Positions 1 to 7,418 of a stretch of DNA of 24,861 bases are shown here, in pieces. Numbering within the stretch: position 1 is the stretch's first letter; each line of letters begins with the position of its first letter. The stretch is from JAUZPB01 sp037140715 (GTDB taxonomy: Bacteria; Bacteroidota; Ignavibacteria; Ignavibacteriales; SURF-24). The stretch lies in the NCBI GenBank assembly GCA_037140715.1, contig JBAXDX010000040.1:1-24861 (forward strand), in the 5' to 3' direction. A model generated the notes under the pieces. It was not told the origin of the DNA. It did no database searches and saw only the letters and a program-made list of their open reading frames with translations. A program made the translations under genes and the position numbers.

Positions 1-105
1 CGAGAACCAAACGTGGTTCTCCGAGAACCAAACGCGGTTCTCTGAGAACCAAACGAGGTTCTCTGAGAGTCTCGCGTGGTTCTCCGAGAGCCTCGCGTCA
101 TGCTC
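1..105. repeat. 21-bp tandem array of palindromic units, five copies
   Basis: Five consecutive 21-bp units fill the start of the window and probably continue to its left. Units 1-3 follow YGAGAACC-AAACGN-GGTTCTC. Each can fold as a 7-bp stem (GAGAACC with GGTTCTC) around a 6-nt loop. Units 4 and 5 (64-105) are diverged: the left arm becomes GAGAGTC or GAGAGCC and the loop region TCGCG. Because 21 is a multiple of 3 and the units contain no stop in one forward frame, the array can also be read as a heptapeptide repeat. The reverse complement of unit 5 resembles the 41-bp array at the other end of the window. Confidence 0.9.
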
Positions 106-166
106 AGAGAACTATGAAAGCGATGTTTTTCTTAATCTGCCAATAAAAGATAAATATTATGGATAA
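2..166 (+). CDS. 3' end of an ORF with C-terminal heptapeptide repeats (partial, possible)
   Basis: The frame beginning at base 2 stays open to a TAA at 164-166; its start lies left of the window. It reads the 21-bp array as a seven-residue repeat (ENQTWFS, ENQTRFS, ENQTRFS, ESLAWFS, ESLASCS) and then about 20 non-repeat residues. Its stop overlaps the ATG of the next gene in the 8-nt arrangement ATGGATAA, a spacing typical of translationally coupled genes; xseA/xseB here overlap the same way. That overlap is the main argument for coding. Against it, the repeat has no stop in the reverse frame either, so openness proves little, and the palindromic units look like a DNA-level repeat. If real, the repeat was probably captured into the end of a gene. 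Function unknown. Confidence 0.35.
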   Translation, partial: ENQTWFSENQTRFSENQTRFSESLAWFSESLASCSENYESDVFLNLPIKDKYYG

Positions 167-491
167 TAGATTAAGCGTTGAAGATTATCAGACAGCTTTG
201 GAGCTGAAAAAGCAGCTTCTTTGTAAATATGAGTCCCTGATTGAGCAGATATATTGCTATGGTTCAAGAGTATATGCTCAAAGGGAAGACTCTGATTTTG
301 ATATACTGGTAATTACTAACAGGAAGACTGACTGGCGGGAGGAGAGAGTTATCTATAAAGATATATTTAATATCTGTCTTGAGAAGGATATTCAGTTCGA
401 TGTTAAATTCTTTTCATCGGAAGAGGTAAACCATACATATAAGCAGATGCCTTTCCTAAAAAGCGTGCTTTCGTATGGAGTTGCGGTATGA
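159..491 (+). CDS. MNT-type minimal nucleotidyltransferase (MntA-like)
   Basis: Small polymerase-beta-fold nucleotidyltransferase of 110 residues, the usual size for minimal NTases. The signature is visible: Gly35-Ser36, nine residues, then Asp46-x-Asp48 in SDFDILV, and a third acidic residue at Asp81 (QFDVKFF). The metal-binding triad therefore looks intact. In the HEPN/MNT (HepT-MntA) class of toxin-antitoxin systems such a protein neutralises a HEPN RNase by adding AMP to it. That family role is established, but its application here is inference. No good Shine-Dalgarno precedes the ATG. The start overlaps the stop of the upstream frame by 8 nt, and the stop overlaps the ATG of the next small ORF (ATGA). 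The expected HEPN partner is not intact. It could instead modify another target. Confidence 0.75.
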   Translation: MDNRLSVEDYQTALELKKQLLCKYESLIEQIYCYGSRVYAQREDSDFDILVITNRKTDWREERVIYKDIFNICLEKDIQFDVKFFSSEEVNHTYKQMPFLKSVLSYGVAV

Positions 492-619
492 TGGAAGAAA
501 GCTTCCGGTTAAAACCCGTGGCAGTCATTTATCTGAAACTACTTTGTCTTGAACAAGTAAAGGCAGAGGTAAAGATAAAGGCAAAGAGAACCCCGCAGAA
601 TCTGTTGTGTTTTTCTTAA
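488..619 (+). pseudogene. 43-codon ORF, possible truncated HEPN partner of the MNT gene
   Basis: This ORF starts at an ATG overlapping the MNT stop (ATGA at 488-491; a second ATG follows directly) and runs 43 codons to a TAA at 617-619. The N-terminus MMEESFRLKP resembles the opening helix of HEPN proteins, and the position just after an MNT gene is where HepT is usually found. After about residue 10 nothing HEPN-like remains: no RX4-6H motif is present, and the composition becomes Lys/Val-rich. The stop codon falls inside the intergenic palindrome at 611-700. The simplest reading is a partner gene lost by deletion, with the repeat sealing the end. A random overlapping ORF is the alternative. 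Confidence 0.35.
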
Positions 620-700
620 TCTTATTCATAATCATAATCTTACTCGCTTTGAAAAATGATTAAGATTATGAGTAAGATTATGATTAAGAGTAAGATTATA
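611..700. repeat. Modular CWTAMT palindrome, copy 1
   Basis: Left arm of 6-nt modules (CTTAAT, CTTATT, CATAAT, CATAAT, CTTACT), then a loop region like GCTTTGAAAAATGA, then a right arm of complementary modules (ATTAAG, ATTATG, AGTAAG, and so on) two modules longer than the left. The left end is TTTTCTTAAT. It lies between the MNT remnant and fni. No transposase or coding frame is associated. It could act as a weak two-way hairpin on the transcript. Confidence 0.85.
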
Positions 701-735
701 TGTGTTATATATTGGAAATATTTACAGGCTGATAC

Positions 736-1785
736 ATGTCAAAATCCGGTGAAAATATGATAGAGAAAAGAAAGAAAGAGCATCTTGAGCTTTGTCTTAC
801 TGACAGCGTGGCTTTTAAGAATAAGACTAACGGCTTTGAGAATTATGAGTTTGAGCATTTCGCTATAACTGAAGCAGTACCGGATAAGATAAGTCTTACA
901 ACGTCTTTCTTCGGTAAAGAGATTGGTTTTCCCTTTATGATTTCCTGCATGACAGGCGGGACTTCCCAGGCGGAGAACATAAATGCCCGGCTTGCTGTTG
1001 CTGCCAACGAGCTGAAGATACCCTTGGGCGTTGGAAGTATGAGGCAGGCGCTTGAGAGCAAAAGGTTTATTAATTCTTATAAAATTATCCGTAAGAATGC
1101 GCCGGATGTGCCTGTGCTTGGCAATATTGGAGCCACGCAGATTGTCAGTTCGGTTTCTTTAAGCGATATTCAGTTCCTTGTTGATTTGATAAAGGCGGAT
1201 GCTTTTGTTATTCATATTAATCCTTTGCAGGAACTGATGCAGAAGGACGGTGAGCCGGATTTTGGCGGGCTGTTAAGCGCAATTGATAAGATTACTCATA
1301 AACTGGATATTCCGGTAATTGCCAAGGAAGTCGGAGCGGGTATCGGCAGGAAGGTGGCTAAGCAACTACTTGATGCGGGAGTTAAAGGCATCGATGTGGC
1401 GGGCGCGGGCGGAACAAGCTGGTCGGCTGTCGAGATGCTCAGGAATAATACTCAGGAGGATTTGTTTTTCCGGGACTGGGGTCTGCCGACTTCTTACTGT
1501 ATCAGGTCTGTCGCCAAGCTTAAAGATAAGTATGAGTTTATGCTTATCGGTTCGGGCGGGCTTAATAACGCGGTCGATATTGCCAAAGCACTTGCGCTCG
1601 GCTCCGATGTTACGGCTTCAGCAAGAATTATTTTACAGGAGCTGGATAAATCAGGGGTTGAAGGGACTAAAAGTTTAATTGTTAAATGGTTCGAAGATGT
1701 AAAGAAAATTATGTTCCTGACGGGAAGCCGGACATTAAAAGATTTTCGGCAGGGAAAGCTGGTTAAAAAAGGGGAATTGGTTTGA
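736..1785 (+). CDS. fni: Type 2 isopentenyl-diphosphate isomerase (FMN dependent)
   Basis: Cytosolic flavoenzyme interconverting IPP and DMAPP, needed downstream of the MEP pathway. The 349 residues match the family length. Visible signatures are the N-terminal RKKEH (12-16), the FMN/substrate region MISCMTGGT (68-76), GVGSMRQ (98-104), the catalytic block HINPLQE (160-166, with His160, Asn162, Gln165) followed by Glu173, AKEVGAGI, and DVAGAGGTSW in the TIM-barrel phosphate site. Type 2 enzymes are unrelated in fold to the zinc Idi-1 type. A second in-frame ATG at 757 gives the more usual N-terminus MIEKRKKEH and has a GGTGA 4 nt upstream, so either start is possible. The stop overlaps the TTG start of the prenyl synthase, making a two-gene isoprenoid unit. 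dxs sits about 8.7 kb away in the same window. Confidence 0.95.
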   Translation: MSKSGENMIEKRKKEHLELCLTDSVAFKNKTNGFENYEFEHFAITEAVPDKISLTTSFFGKEIGFPFMISCMTGGTSQAENINARLAVAANELKIPLGVGSMRQALESKRFINSYKIIRKNAPDVPVLGNIGATQIVSSVSLSDIQFLVDLIKADAFVIHINPLQELMQKDGEPDFGGLLSAIDKITHKLDIPVIAKEVGAGIGRKVAKQLLDAGVKGIDVAGAGGTSWSAVEMLRNNTQEDLFFRDWGLPTSYCIRSVAKLKDKYEFMLIGSGGLNNAVDIAKALALGSDVTASARIILQELDKSGVEGTKSLIVKWFEDVKKIMFLTGSRTLKDFRQGKLVKKGELV

Positions 1786-2780
1786 ATATTACTGACGGGA
1801 ACAGATTTAAGAAGATTTATGATTCGCAAAGAATTAAATTAGAAGTAAGAATATCTGAATTATTTAAAGACAAAGAGCCTGTCTCGCTTTATGAGCCGTG
1901 TTCATTCATAATACAAAGCGGCGGAAAGAGACTGAGACCTTTGCTTGTGCTGATAGCGGCAAGAGCCGTGGGCGGGCGGTTCAGGGATGCTCAGGATGCG
2001 GCTGTCGCTGTAGAACTTTTGCATAATTTTACTCTTGTTCATGATGATATTATGGATAATGCAGAGAAAAGGCGCGGACGTCCGACACTGCATAAAAAAT
2101 ATGACCTGAATGCCGCGATTCTGGCGGGGGATAATCTTCTCGGCGCAGCTTATGAGTTTCTGCTTAAGGGTTGCCACGAAAAAGATAAGAACATACTCGC
2201 AACCTTTACGCGCGGACTTATTGAAGTCTGCGAAGGACAAAGTCTCGATAAAGAATTTGAGACAAGAGACAGCGTTTTAATTGATGAGTATCTGGTTATG
2301 ATACAGAAGAAAACTGCCGCGTTGTTTGAGACATGCTGTTCAATCGGCGCTCAGATTGGCAACGGGAGTAAAGCGGAAGTGAAAGCTCTTACGGGTTTCG
2401 GGCGCAGTCTTGGTATGGCTTTCCAGCTTCAGGATGATCTGCTTGACATTATGGCTGAAGAAGCGGAGCTTGGTAAAATGATCGGCGGAGATCTGATTGA
2501 AGGGAAGAAAACTTTCCTCTTCCTGAAAGCTCTTCAGCTTGCCGAAAAGCCGGAGGATAAGAAAGCACTTCAGAATGTAATAGATAATAAGGGCATTCAG
2601 AAAGAAGAGATTGATGCTTACAGGGATATATACCGCAGGCTTAATGTAATTGAAGAAACAGAAAAGGAAATAAATCGTTATACGCTTTTAGCTCTGAAGG
2701 AAATTAATAAGCTTAAGAATGCCGAGTTTAAGGCAATGCTTGAATGGCTTGCCAACTGGCTTCTTGGGAGGAATAAATAA
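1782..2780 (+). CDS. Trans-isoprenyl diphosphate synthase, probably short chain (FPP/GGPP)
   Basis: Class I polyprenyl synthase that condenses IPP with allylic diphosphates; all-alpha, cytosolic, Mg-dependent. It has GGKRLRP at 47-53, the first Asp-rich motif DDIMD at 88-92 followed by RRGRPTLH, and the second Asp-rich motif DDLLD at 218-222 (FQLQDDLLD). The residue five places before the first motif is Phe83. A bulky residue there usually limits product length, so FPP or GGPP is more likely than octaprenyl; this is an inference. The start is a TTG at 1782 that overlaps the fni stop (TTGA), with a GGGGAA ribosome site at 1771-1776, six nucleotides away. This strongly suggests coupled translation with the isomerase that supplies its allylic substrate. 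Confidence 0.92.
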   Translation: MNITDGNRFKKIYDSQRIKLEVRISELFKDKEPVSLYEPCSFIIQSGGKRLRPLLVLIAARAVGGRFRDAQDAAVAVELLHNFTLVHDDIMDNAEKRRGRPTLHKKYDLNAAILAGDNLLGAAYEFLLKGCHEKDKNILATFTRGLIEVCEGQSLDKEFETRDSVLIDEYLVMIQKKTAALFETCCSIGAQIGNGSKAEVKALTGFGRSLGMAFQLQDDLLDIMAEEAELGKMIGGDLIEGKKTFLFLKALQLAEKPEDKKALQNVIDNKGIQKEEIDAYRDIYRRLNVIEETEKEINRYTLLALKEINKLKNAEFKAMLEWLANWLLGRNK

Positions 2781-2810
2781 AATTATTTCTATTCCCGGTC
2801 ATTATATGTA

Positions 2811-2899
2811 TTTTTCATAATCATAATCATAATCATAATCATAATCATAATCATAATCATTTTTGAAAAGGGAGTAAGATTATGATTAAGAGTAAGAAT
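2811..2899. repeat. Modular palindrome copy 2 with a pure (CATAAT)7.5 tract
   Basis: The left arm of this copy has become a perfect hexanucleotide microsatellite: CATAAT repeated 7.5 times at 2816-2860. The loop region is TTTTTGAAAAGG and the right arm is AGTAAG-ATTATG-ATTAAG-AGTAAG. It lies between the prenyl synthase and ptsH. The uniform tract is the clearest evidence that the arms grow by slippage in 6-nt steps. Confidence 0.9.
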
Positions 2900-2952
2900 A
2901 GTAGTGATGCTCCATAATATTTAATTTTAGCGGGAGGTATTTTAAGAAAAAG

Positions 2953-3219
2953 ATGATAGAAAGAACAGTTCAAATAATCAATAACGCGGGACTTCATACC
3001 CGTCCTGCGGCAACAATAGTAAAACTTGCGGCAAAATTTAAAGCGGAGTTTTTCATTAATAAAGACGGGTTGAGTATCAATGGCAAGAGTATTATCGGAG
3101 TAATGACGCTTGCCGCCGAAAAAGGCTCGAAGCTTTCAATGACTTTCGATGGGGAAGATGAAGAGAAAGCTGCCGAGGAAATTTTAAATTACTTTAACAG
3201 AGGATTTGACGAACTTTGA
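2953..3219 (+). CDS. ptsH: HPr phosphocarrier protein
   Basis: Histidine phosphocarrier of 88 residues, the normal HPr length. The phosphorylation site His15 lies in GLHTRPA (13-19), and the regulatory serine region NGKSIIGVM places Ser46 where HPr kinase/phosphorylase acts in organisms that have it. Both sites are intact. A strong GGAGG at 2933-2937 is about 15 nt from the ATG, longer than ideal, with no closer alternative start. The stop overlaps the TTG start of ptsI. No EIIA, EIIB or EIIC gene is in the window, so the pair may feed a PTS encoded elsewhere or serve regulation; the sequence does not decide. Confidence 0.95.
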   Translation: MIERTVQIINNAGLHTRPAATIVKLAAKFKAEFFINKDGLSINGKSIIGVMTLAAEKGSKLSMTFDGEDEEKAAEEILNYFNRGFDEL

Positions 3220-4973
3220 AAAGAAAAAATATACCGGATTCAAATATTATTAATGGAATTGCCGCCGCGCCAGGTATTGCAATTGCAAAAGCTTACATTT
3301 ACTCAAAAGAAAAAATTGAGGTAAGCAATGAAACTATTACAGACGCTGATTCAGCGATAGAGAGTTTAATGTATGCGCTCCAGCGCTCTAAATATGAGCT
3401 GAATAAAATTCTTAGTATTGCCACAGAGAAGATGGGCGAAAAGCGCGCTGCAATTTTCGAAGCGCAGATAATGATTCTCGATGACCCGATTCTGCTTAAT
3501 CAGCTGACCAGAAGAATTGAGAAAGAAAAGAAATCTCCCGAGTACGTTGTAAATGATGAGATAACAAAGTACCAGGAAATGATGGCTGCTTCAGATGAAC
3601 TGTACATGAAAGAGCGGTCGCATGATATCGAGGATATTAAGAACAGAATAATCAGGAATCTTCAGAAAAAGAAGCTTCAGTCGAATATTAAGGGAGAGGT
3701 GATAGTGGTTACCCATAATATTACCCCTGCCGATACTATACTTCTCTCGCGTGGAAATGTAAAGGGATACATTACGGATATTGGAGGTCTTACCTCACAT
3801 GCCGCGATTGTTTCCCGCAGTCTTAAGATACCTGCTGTTGTCGGGACTCATGACGCGACAATCAGAGTACAAAACGGAGACCTTATAATCATGGACGGTT
3901 TCCATGGCATAGCAATTCTTAATCCCGATGAAAGTGAACTTGCCCGCTACAAGGATAAGATTGAGAAACTCGAACAGTTCGATAAAGAGTTGCTCGTGCT
4001 AAAGGATGAACCCGCCATAACAACGGACGGCAGGGAAATTATCATCCGTGGCAATATCGACATTCCTGATGAGATAACTCACCTTATTCAGAATGGCGGG
4101 AAGGGAATTGGTTTGTTAAGAACCGAACAGATATTTGGGGACTTAACCAGTTTCCCAAATGAAGAGGAGCAGGCATTAATATATTTTGAAATGGCAGAAA
4201 AGATTTACCCGGAAGTAGTCGTTATCCGCGCTTTTGATGTTGGCGGAGATAAATTCCTGCCGCATGATATTAAAGAGCCAAATCCTTTTTTAGGCTGGCG
4301 CGGAATACGGTTCCTGCTGGATAACGAAGAGATATTTAAGACGCAGATAAGGGCTGTTCTGAAGGCGAGCGTTCATAAAAATGTAAAGCTGATGCTGCCG
4401 ATGGTAGCTTCAATGAGCGAAGTTATTAATACAAAAAAGTTAATACAGAAATGCAAGGATGAGCTAAAAGAAGAAAAAGTTAAGTTTGACGCGCATTTGA
4501 AGCTGGGAATCATGGTTGAAATCCCGTCAGCCGCGGTTCTTGCCAGGGAGTTTGCCAAAGAAGTTGATTTCCTAAGCATCGGGACAAACGATCTTATCCA
4601 GTTTCTGCTTGCTGTTGACAGAGGCAATGATATTGTTTCTGTGCATTATCAGGAATTTCATCCGGCTGTTATCAGAACAATTTCTCATATCATTAAAGAC
4701 GGGCAGAAGCATAAGGCATTTGTCAGTATGTGCGGAGAAATGGCCGGCGACACGCTTGCTATACCGCTTCTCGTGGGAATGGGGCTTGACTCAATCAGCG
4801 TTTCGTCAGCGTCTATACCATATATAAAGAGAATAATCAGAACTTTGTCTTATAAAAGTGCCAGACAACTGGCTGAAGAGTGTCTGCAGTTAAGTACGCT
4901 TGATGAAATTACGGAAAAGATTGAACATTTCTTTACTGAAAATCTTATTAAGAGCGCACAGGATATTGTCTGA
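3216..4973 (+). CDS. ptsI: Phosphoenolpyruvate-protein phosphotransferase (enzyme I)
   Basis: Enzyme I takes phosphate from PEP and passes it to HPr His15. Its 585 residues are the usual length. The N-terminal phosphohistidine domain contains GGLTSHAAIVSR with active His195. The C-terminal PEP-binding barrel shows RTEQIF, LMLPMVAS, IGTNDLIQF and MCGEMAGD with Cys506, the counterpart of the catalytic cysteine in E. coli EI. The start is a TTG overlapping the ptsH stop as TTGA, with an AGAGGA-like site about ten bases upstream, so translation is probably coupled. This repeats the fni/prenyl synthase arrangement. Nothing appears truncated. The last gene of this unit is followed at once by a palindrome that may end transcription. 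Confidence 0.96.
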   Translation: MKRKNIPDSNIINGIAAAPGIAIAKAYIYSKEKIEVSNETITDADSAIESLMYALQRSKYELNKILSIATEKMGEKRAAIFEAQIMILDDPILLNQLTRRIEKEKKSPEYVVNDEITKYQEMMAASDELYMKERSHDIEDIKNRIIRNLQKKKLQSNIKGEVIVVTHNITPADTILLSRGNVKGYITDIGGLTSHAAIVSRSLKIPAVVGTHDATIRVQNGDLIIMDGFHGIAILNPDESELARYKDKIEKLEQFDKELLVLKDEPAITTDGREIIIRGNIDIPDEITHLIQNGGKGIGLLRTEQIFGDLTSFPNEEEQALIYFEMAEKIYPEVVVIRAFDVGGDKFLPHDIKEPNPFLGWRGIRFLLDNEEIFKTQIRAVLKASVHKNVKLMLPMVASMSEVINTKKLIQKCKDELKEEKVKFDAHLKLGIMVEIPSAAVLAREFAKEVDFLSIGTNDLIQFLLAVDRGNDIVSVHYQEFHPAVIRTISHIIKDGQKHKAFVSMCGEMAGDTLAIPLLVGMGLDSISVSSASIPYIKRIIRTLSYKSARQLAEECLQLSTLDEITEKIEHFFTENLIKSAQDIV

Positions 4974-4980
4974 GTTCCCC

Positions 4981-5041
4981 TCTTAATCTTACTCATTCTT
5001 CTTTTTAAGCGAGTAAGATTATGAGTAAGATTAATAAGAAA
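4981..5041. repeat. Modular palindrome copy 3 (short, reversed loop)
   Basis: Left arm CTTAAT-CTTACT, loop CATTCTTCTTTTTAAGC, right arm GAGTAAG-ATTATG-AGTAAG-ATTAAT, end AAGAAA. Read on the minus strand, the loop becomes CTCGCTTAAAAAG, matching copy 1, so this copy is inserted in reverse. It lies 8 nt after ptsI and could double as a terminator, although its stem is AT-rich. Confidence 0.8.
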
Positions 5042-5088
5042 CACCTTTGCGTAACATAAGTGAGGGAAAATCATTTTCAATAAATTTA

Positions 5089-5117
5089 TTGAAAAGAGAC
5101 AGGATATTAGTTAATTT
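5089..5117 (+). promoter_or_regulatory. Possible sigma70-like promoter for atpDC
   Basis: TTGAAA at 5089-5094, a 17-nt spacer, then TAATTT at 5112-5117, 35 nt before the atpD ATG. The -35 box is good and the -10 box is poor. A promoter is expected here because atpD starts a new unit after the ptsI palindrome. The exact boxes are a weak call. Confidence 0.3.
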
Positions 5118-5151
5118 AGGCTTTGTTTAATTCGAACTATAAGGATAAAAA

Positions 5152-6564
5152 ATGAGCAGTACTGAAGGGAAGATAGTTCAGGTTATCGGACCAGTAGTAG
5201 ATATTGATTTTTTCGATGGGTACCTGCCGGCTATTTATAACGCCGTAAGGATTCCGCGCGTAACGGTTGAAGGCGTGGAGGATGAACTGATTGTTGAAGT
5301 TCATCAGCATTTAGGTGAAAACAGAGTGCGCACTGTCGCTATGGATACTACGGACGGACTTGTCAGAGGCATGAAAGCGATTGATACGGGAGCGCCAATC
5401 ACGGTTCCCGTAGGACCTGAAACATTAGGCCGTTTGATTAATGTAATTGGCGATGGCATTGACGGGCTTGGCAAAAAAATAGAGACAGCTAAACATTACC
5501 CGATTCACCGCGCGGCTCCAATGTTTAAGAATCTTTCGACTCAGCAGGAAATGTTTGAAACCGGTATCAAAGTTATCGATTTACTTGAGCCATATACTAA
5601 AGGTGGCAAGACCGGACTTTTCGGCGGTGCCGGTGTTGGTAAAACAGTTGTTATTCAGGAATTAATAAATAATATCGCGATGCACCATGGCGGATTTTCT
5701 GTATTCGCAGGCGTAGGCGAAAGAACCAGAGAAGGCAACGACCTCTGGCTTGAAATGAAAGAATCAGGCGTGCTTAGCAAGACATGCCTCGTCTTTGGTC
5801 AGATGAATGAGCCGCCCGGTGCAAGACTGAGAGTCGGGCTTACCGGACTTACGATGGCTGAATACTTCCGTGATGAGGAAGGTAAAGATGTGCTTTTATT
5901 CATTGACAACATTTTCCGTTTTACTCAGGCAGGTTCTGAAGTAAGTGCACTTTTAGGGCGTATGCCTTCGGCAGTTGGTTATCAGCCCAATCTTGCGACT
6001 GAAATGGGCGCACTCCAGGAAAGAATTACATCTACGGATAAAGGCTCTGTAACTTCCGTTCAGGCTATTTATGTGCCTGCTGATGATTTGACAGACCCCG
6101 CTCCTGCGGCAGCGTTTGCTCATCTCGATGCGACAACGGTACTAAGCCGTCAGATTTCAGAACTTGGCATTTATCCGGCGGTTGATCCGCTTGAATCTAC
6201 TTCAAGGATTCTTCAGCCTGGCATAGTTGGCGATGAACATTATAATGTTGCCAAAAAGGTAAAGGAAATACTTCAACAGTATAAAGACCTTCAGGATATT
6301 ATCAATATTCTTGGTATGGATGAATTATCGGAAGAGGACAAAGTTACAGTACGCCGTGCACGCAGAATTCAGAGGTTCTTCAGTCAGCCGTTCTTTGTTG
6401 CAGAGCAGTTTACCGGTTACAAAGGTAAATATGTTAAACTTGAGGACTCAATCCGCGGATTCAAGGGCATTATTAATGGTGAATATGATGAATTGCCTGA
6501 AGCAGCATTCATGTATGTCGGCACAATAGAAGAAGCTGTTGAAAAAGCAAAGAAGATACGGTAA
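5152..6564 (+). CDS. atpD: F1 ATP synthase subunit beta
   Basis: Catalytic subunit of the F1 head, 470 residues, full length. The Walker A loop GGAGVGKT is at residues 158-165 (Lys164), the GERTREGND block follows, Walker B is LLFIDNIF, and the adenine-site region ALLGRMPSAVGYQPNLA is conserved. An AAGGA ribosome site lies about 7 nt before the ATG. atpC follows after 5 nt, but no a, b, c, delta, alpha or gamma gene is adjacent: after atpC comes a convergent terminator and unrelated genes. A free-standing atpDC pair is known in Chlorobi and relatives, which supports the proposed affiliation. Confidence 0.98.
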   Translation: MSSTEGKIVQVIGPVVDIDFFDGYLPAIYNAVRIPRVTVEGVEDELIVEVHQHLGENRVRTVAMDTTDGLVRGMKAIDTGAPITVPVGPETLGRLINVIGDGIDGLGKKIETAKHYPIHRAAPMFKNLSTQQEMFETGIKVIDLLEPYTKGGKTGLFGGAGVGKTVVIQELINNIAMHHGGFSVFAGVGERTREGNDLWLEMKESGVLSKTCLVFGQMNEPPGARLRVGLTGLTMAEYFRDEEGKDVLLFIDNIFRFTQAGSEVSALLGRMPSAVGYQPNLATEMGALQERITSTDKGSVTSVQAIYVPADDLTDPAPAAAFAHLDATTVLSRQISELGIYPAVDPLESTSRILQPGIVGDEHYNVAKKVKEILQQYKDLQDIINILGMDELSEEDKVTVRRARRIQRFFSQPFFVAEQFTGYKGKYVKLEDSIRGFKGIINGEYDELPEAAFMYVGTIEEAVEKAKKIR

Positions 6565-6569
6565 TCAGT

Positions 6570-6977
6570 ATGAAAGAATTATATCTTGAAGTTACAACTC
6601 CTTCTAAAACCGCTTACTCAGGGAATATACAGTCGGTAACTGTTCCGGGAACGTTGGGCAGTTTTCAGGTTCTGTATAATCATGCTCCGATTATCAGTTC
6701 TCTTGAGACTGGCATGGTTAAGATTGTCGGAGAAGATGGCAGTACTAAATATTTTGCCATGGGGGGCGGAACGGTTGAAGTGCTTAATAATAAAGTTAGT
6801 GTTCTTGCCGAAAGCTTTGAAAGTCCCGCTGAAATTGATATTGAAAGAGCAAAAAGAGCGAAGGAAAGAGCGAAGGAAAGATTAAAAACAAAAGATATCG
6901 ATTTTGACCGTGCTCAGGCGGCATTGATACGTTCGATGAACAGAATTGATATTAGCGGAAAATACAGCAGAATCTGA
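6570..6977 (+). CDS. atpC: F1 ATP synthase subunit epsilon
   Basis: Central-stalk subunit that couples rotation and inhibits hydrolysis. It has 135 residues: an N-terminal beta-sandwich (VTTPSKTAYSG, VPGTLGSFQVLYNHAPI, GGGTVEVLNNKVSVLAES) and a charged two-helix C-terminal arm rich in ERAKRAKERAKERLK. The long form with both C-terminal helices is retained, so the inhibitory conformation is possible. It begins 5 nt after atpD without a strong ribosome site, consistent with coupling. It ends 17 nt before a long hairpin. Confidence 0.95.
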   Translation: MKELYLEVTTPSKTAYSGNIQSVTVPGTLGSFQVLYNHAPIISSLETGMVKIVGEDGSTKYFAMGGGTVEVLNNKVSVLAESFESPAEIDIERAKRAKERAKERLKTKDIDFDRAQAALIRSMNRIDISGKYSRI

Positions 6978-6994
6978 TATAAATAAGCTATTCT

Positions 6995-7036
6995 AAAGCC
7001 GTTTTTATTACTGTTCCAAGTAATATCAACGGCTTT
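6995..7036. terminator. Two-way hairpin terminator between atpC and the Fe-S carrier
   Basis: Outer stem AAAGCCGTT (6995-7003) with AACGGCTTT (7028-7036), inner stem ATTACT (7007-7012) with AGTAAT (7019-7024), a 3x3 internal loop and a 6-nt apical loop. T-rich sequence follows on the plus strand. It lies exactly between convergent genes, so it probably ends both transcripts. Confidence 0.75.
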
Positions 7037-7058
7037 CTTAATTTATATTCGTACTGAA

Positions 7059-7400
7059 TTAATTCCCGCAGCCACAGGTCTTTGCCACATCAGGGTTATT
7101 AAAGACAAAGCCCTTTCCGTTCAGCCCGTCTGAAAAATCGAGTTCTGTGCCGGTAAGATAGAACAGGCTTTTGCCATCGACAAAGAGTTTCATCCCGTCA
7201 AAATTAATTACCTTGTCCCCATCGTTGGAGTCTGCGTCAAAGCCAAGCGAATAAGAGAGACCGGAGCAACCGCTTTTCTTAACGCCAATCCTGATCCCGT
7301 GGCTTTCAGGTATATTATTTTCGTCCATAATCTGTTTTATTTGCTTTACAGCCTTTTCTGTTACCTTTATATCTGTTTGTTCCAGTCCTGTGATAGACAT
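7059..7400 (-). CDS. A-type iron-sulfur cluster carrier (IscA/SufA/ErpA family)
   Basis: HesB-like protein of 113 residues that carries and delivers Fe-S clusters in the cytoplasm. The three ligand cysteines are present: Cys45 in SGCSGLSY, and Cys109 and Cys111 in TCGCGN near the C-terminus. The sequence does not separate IscA, SufA and ErpA, and no suf or isc genes are adjacent. It follows the small gene at 7419-7685 with an 18-nt gap, so the two are probably cotranscribed, and it ends before the two-way hairpin. Its start ATG at 7400 gives MSITGLEQTDIKVTEKA; the core fold begins near residue 10. Confidence 0.93.
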   Translation of the reverse strand: MSITGLEQTDIKVTEKAVKQIKQIMDENNIPESHGIRIGVKKSGCSGLSYSLGFDADSNDGDKVINFDGMKLFVDGKSLFYLTGTELDFSDGLNGKGFVFNNPDVAKTCGCGN

Positions 7401-7418
7401 ATTAGTTTTACCTTTCTT

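Noticed and set aside
1..105. CRISPR or integron-type array at the left edge
   Set aside because: Units are contiguous 21-bp repeats with no variable spacers and no integrase nearby.
1319..1678. 119-codon plus-strand ORF inside fni
   Set aside because: It overlaps the whole central part of a full-length fni in another frame and has basic, low-similarity composition: a shadow ORF.
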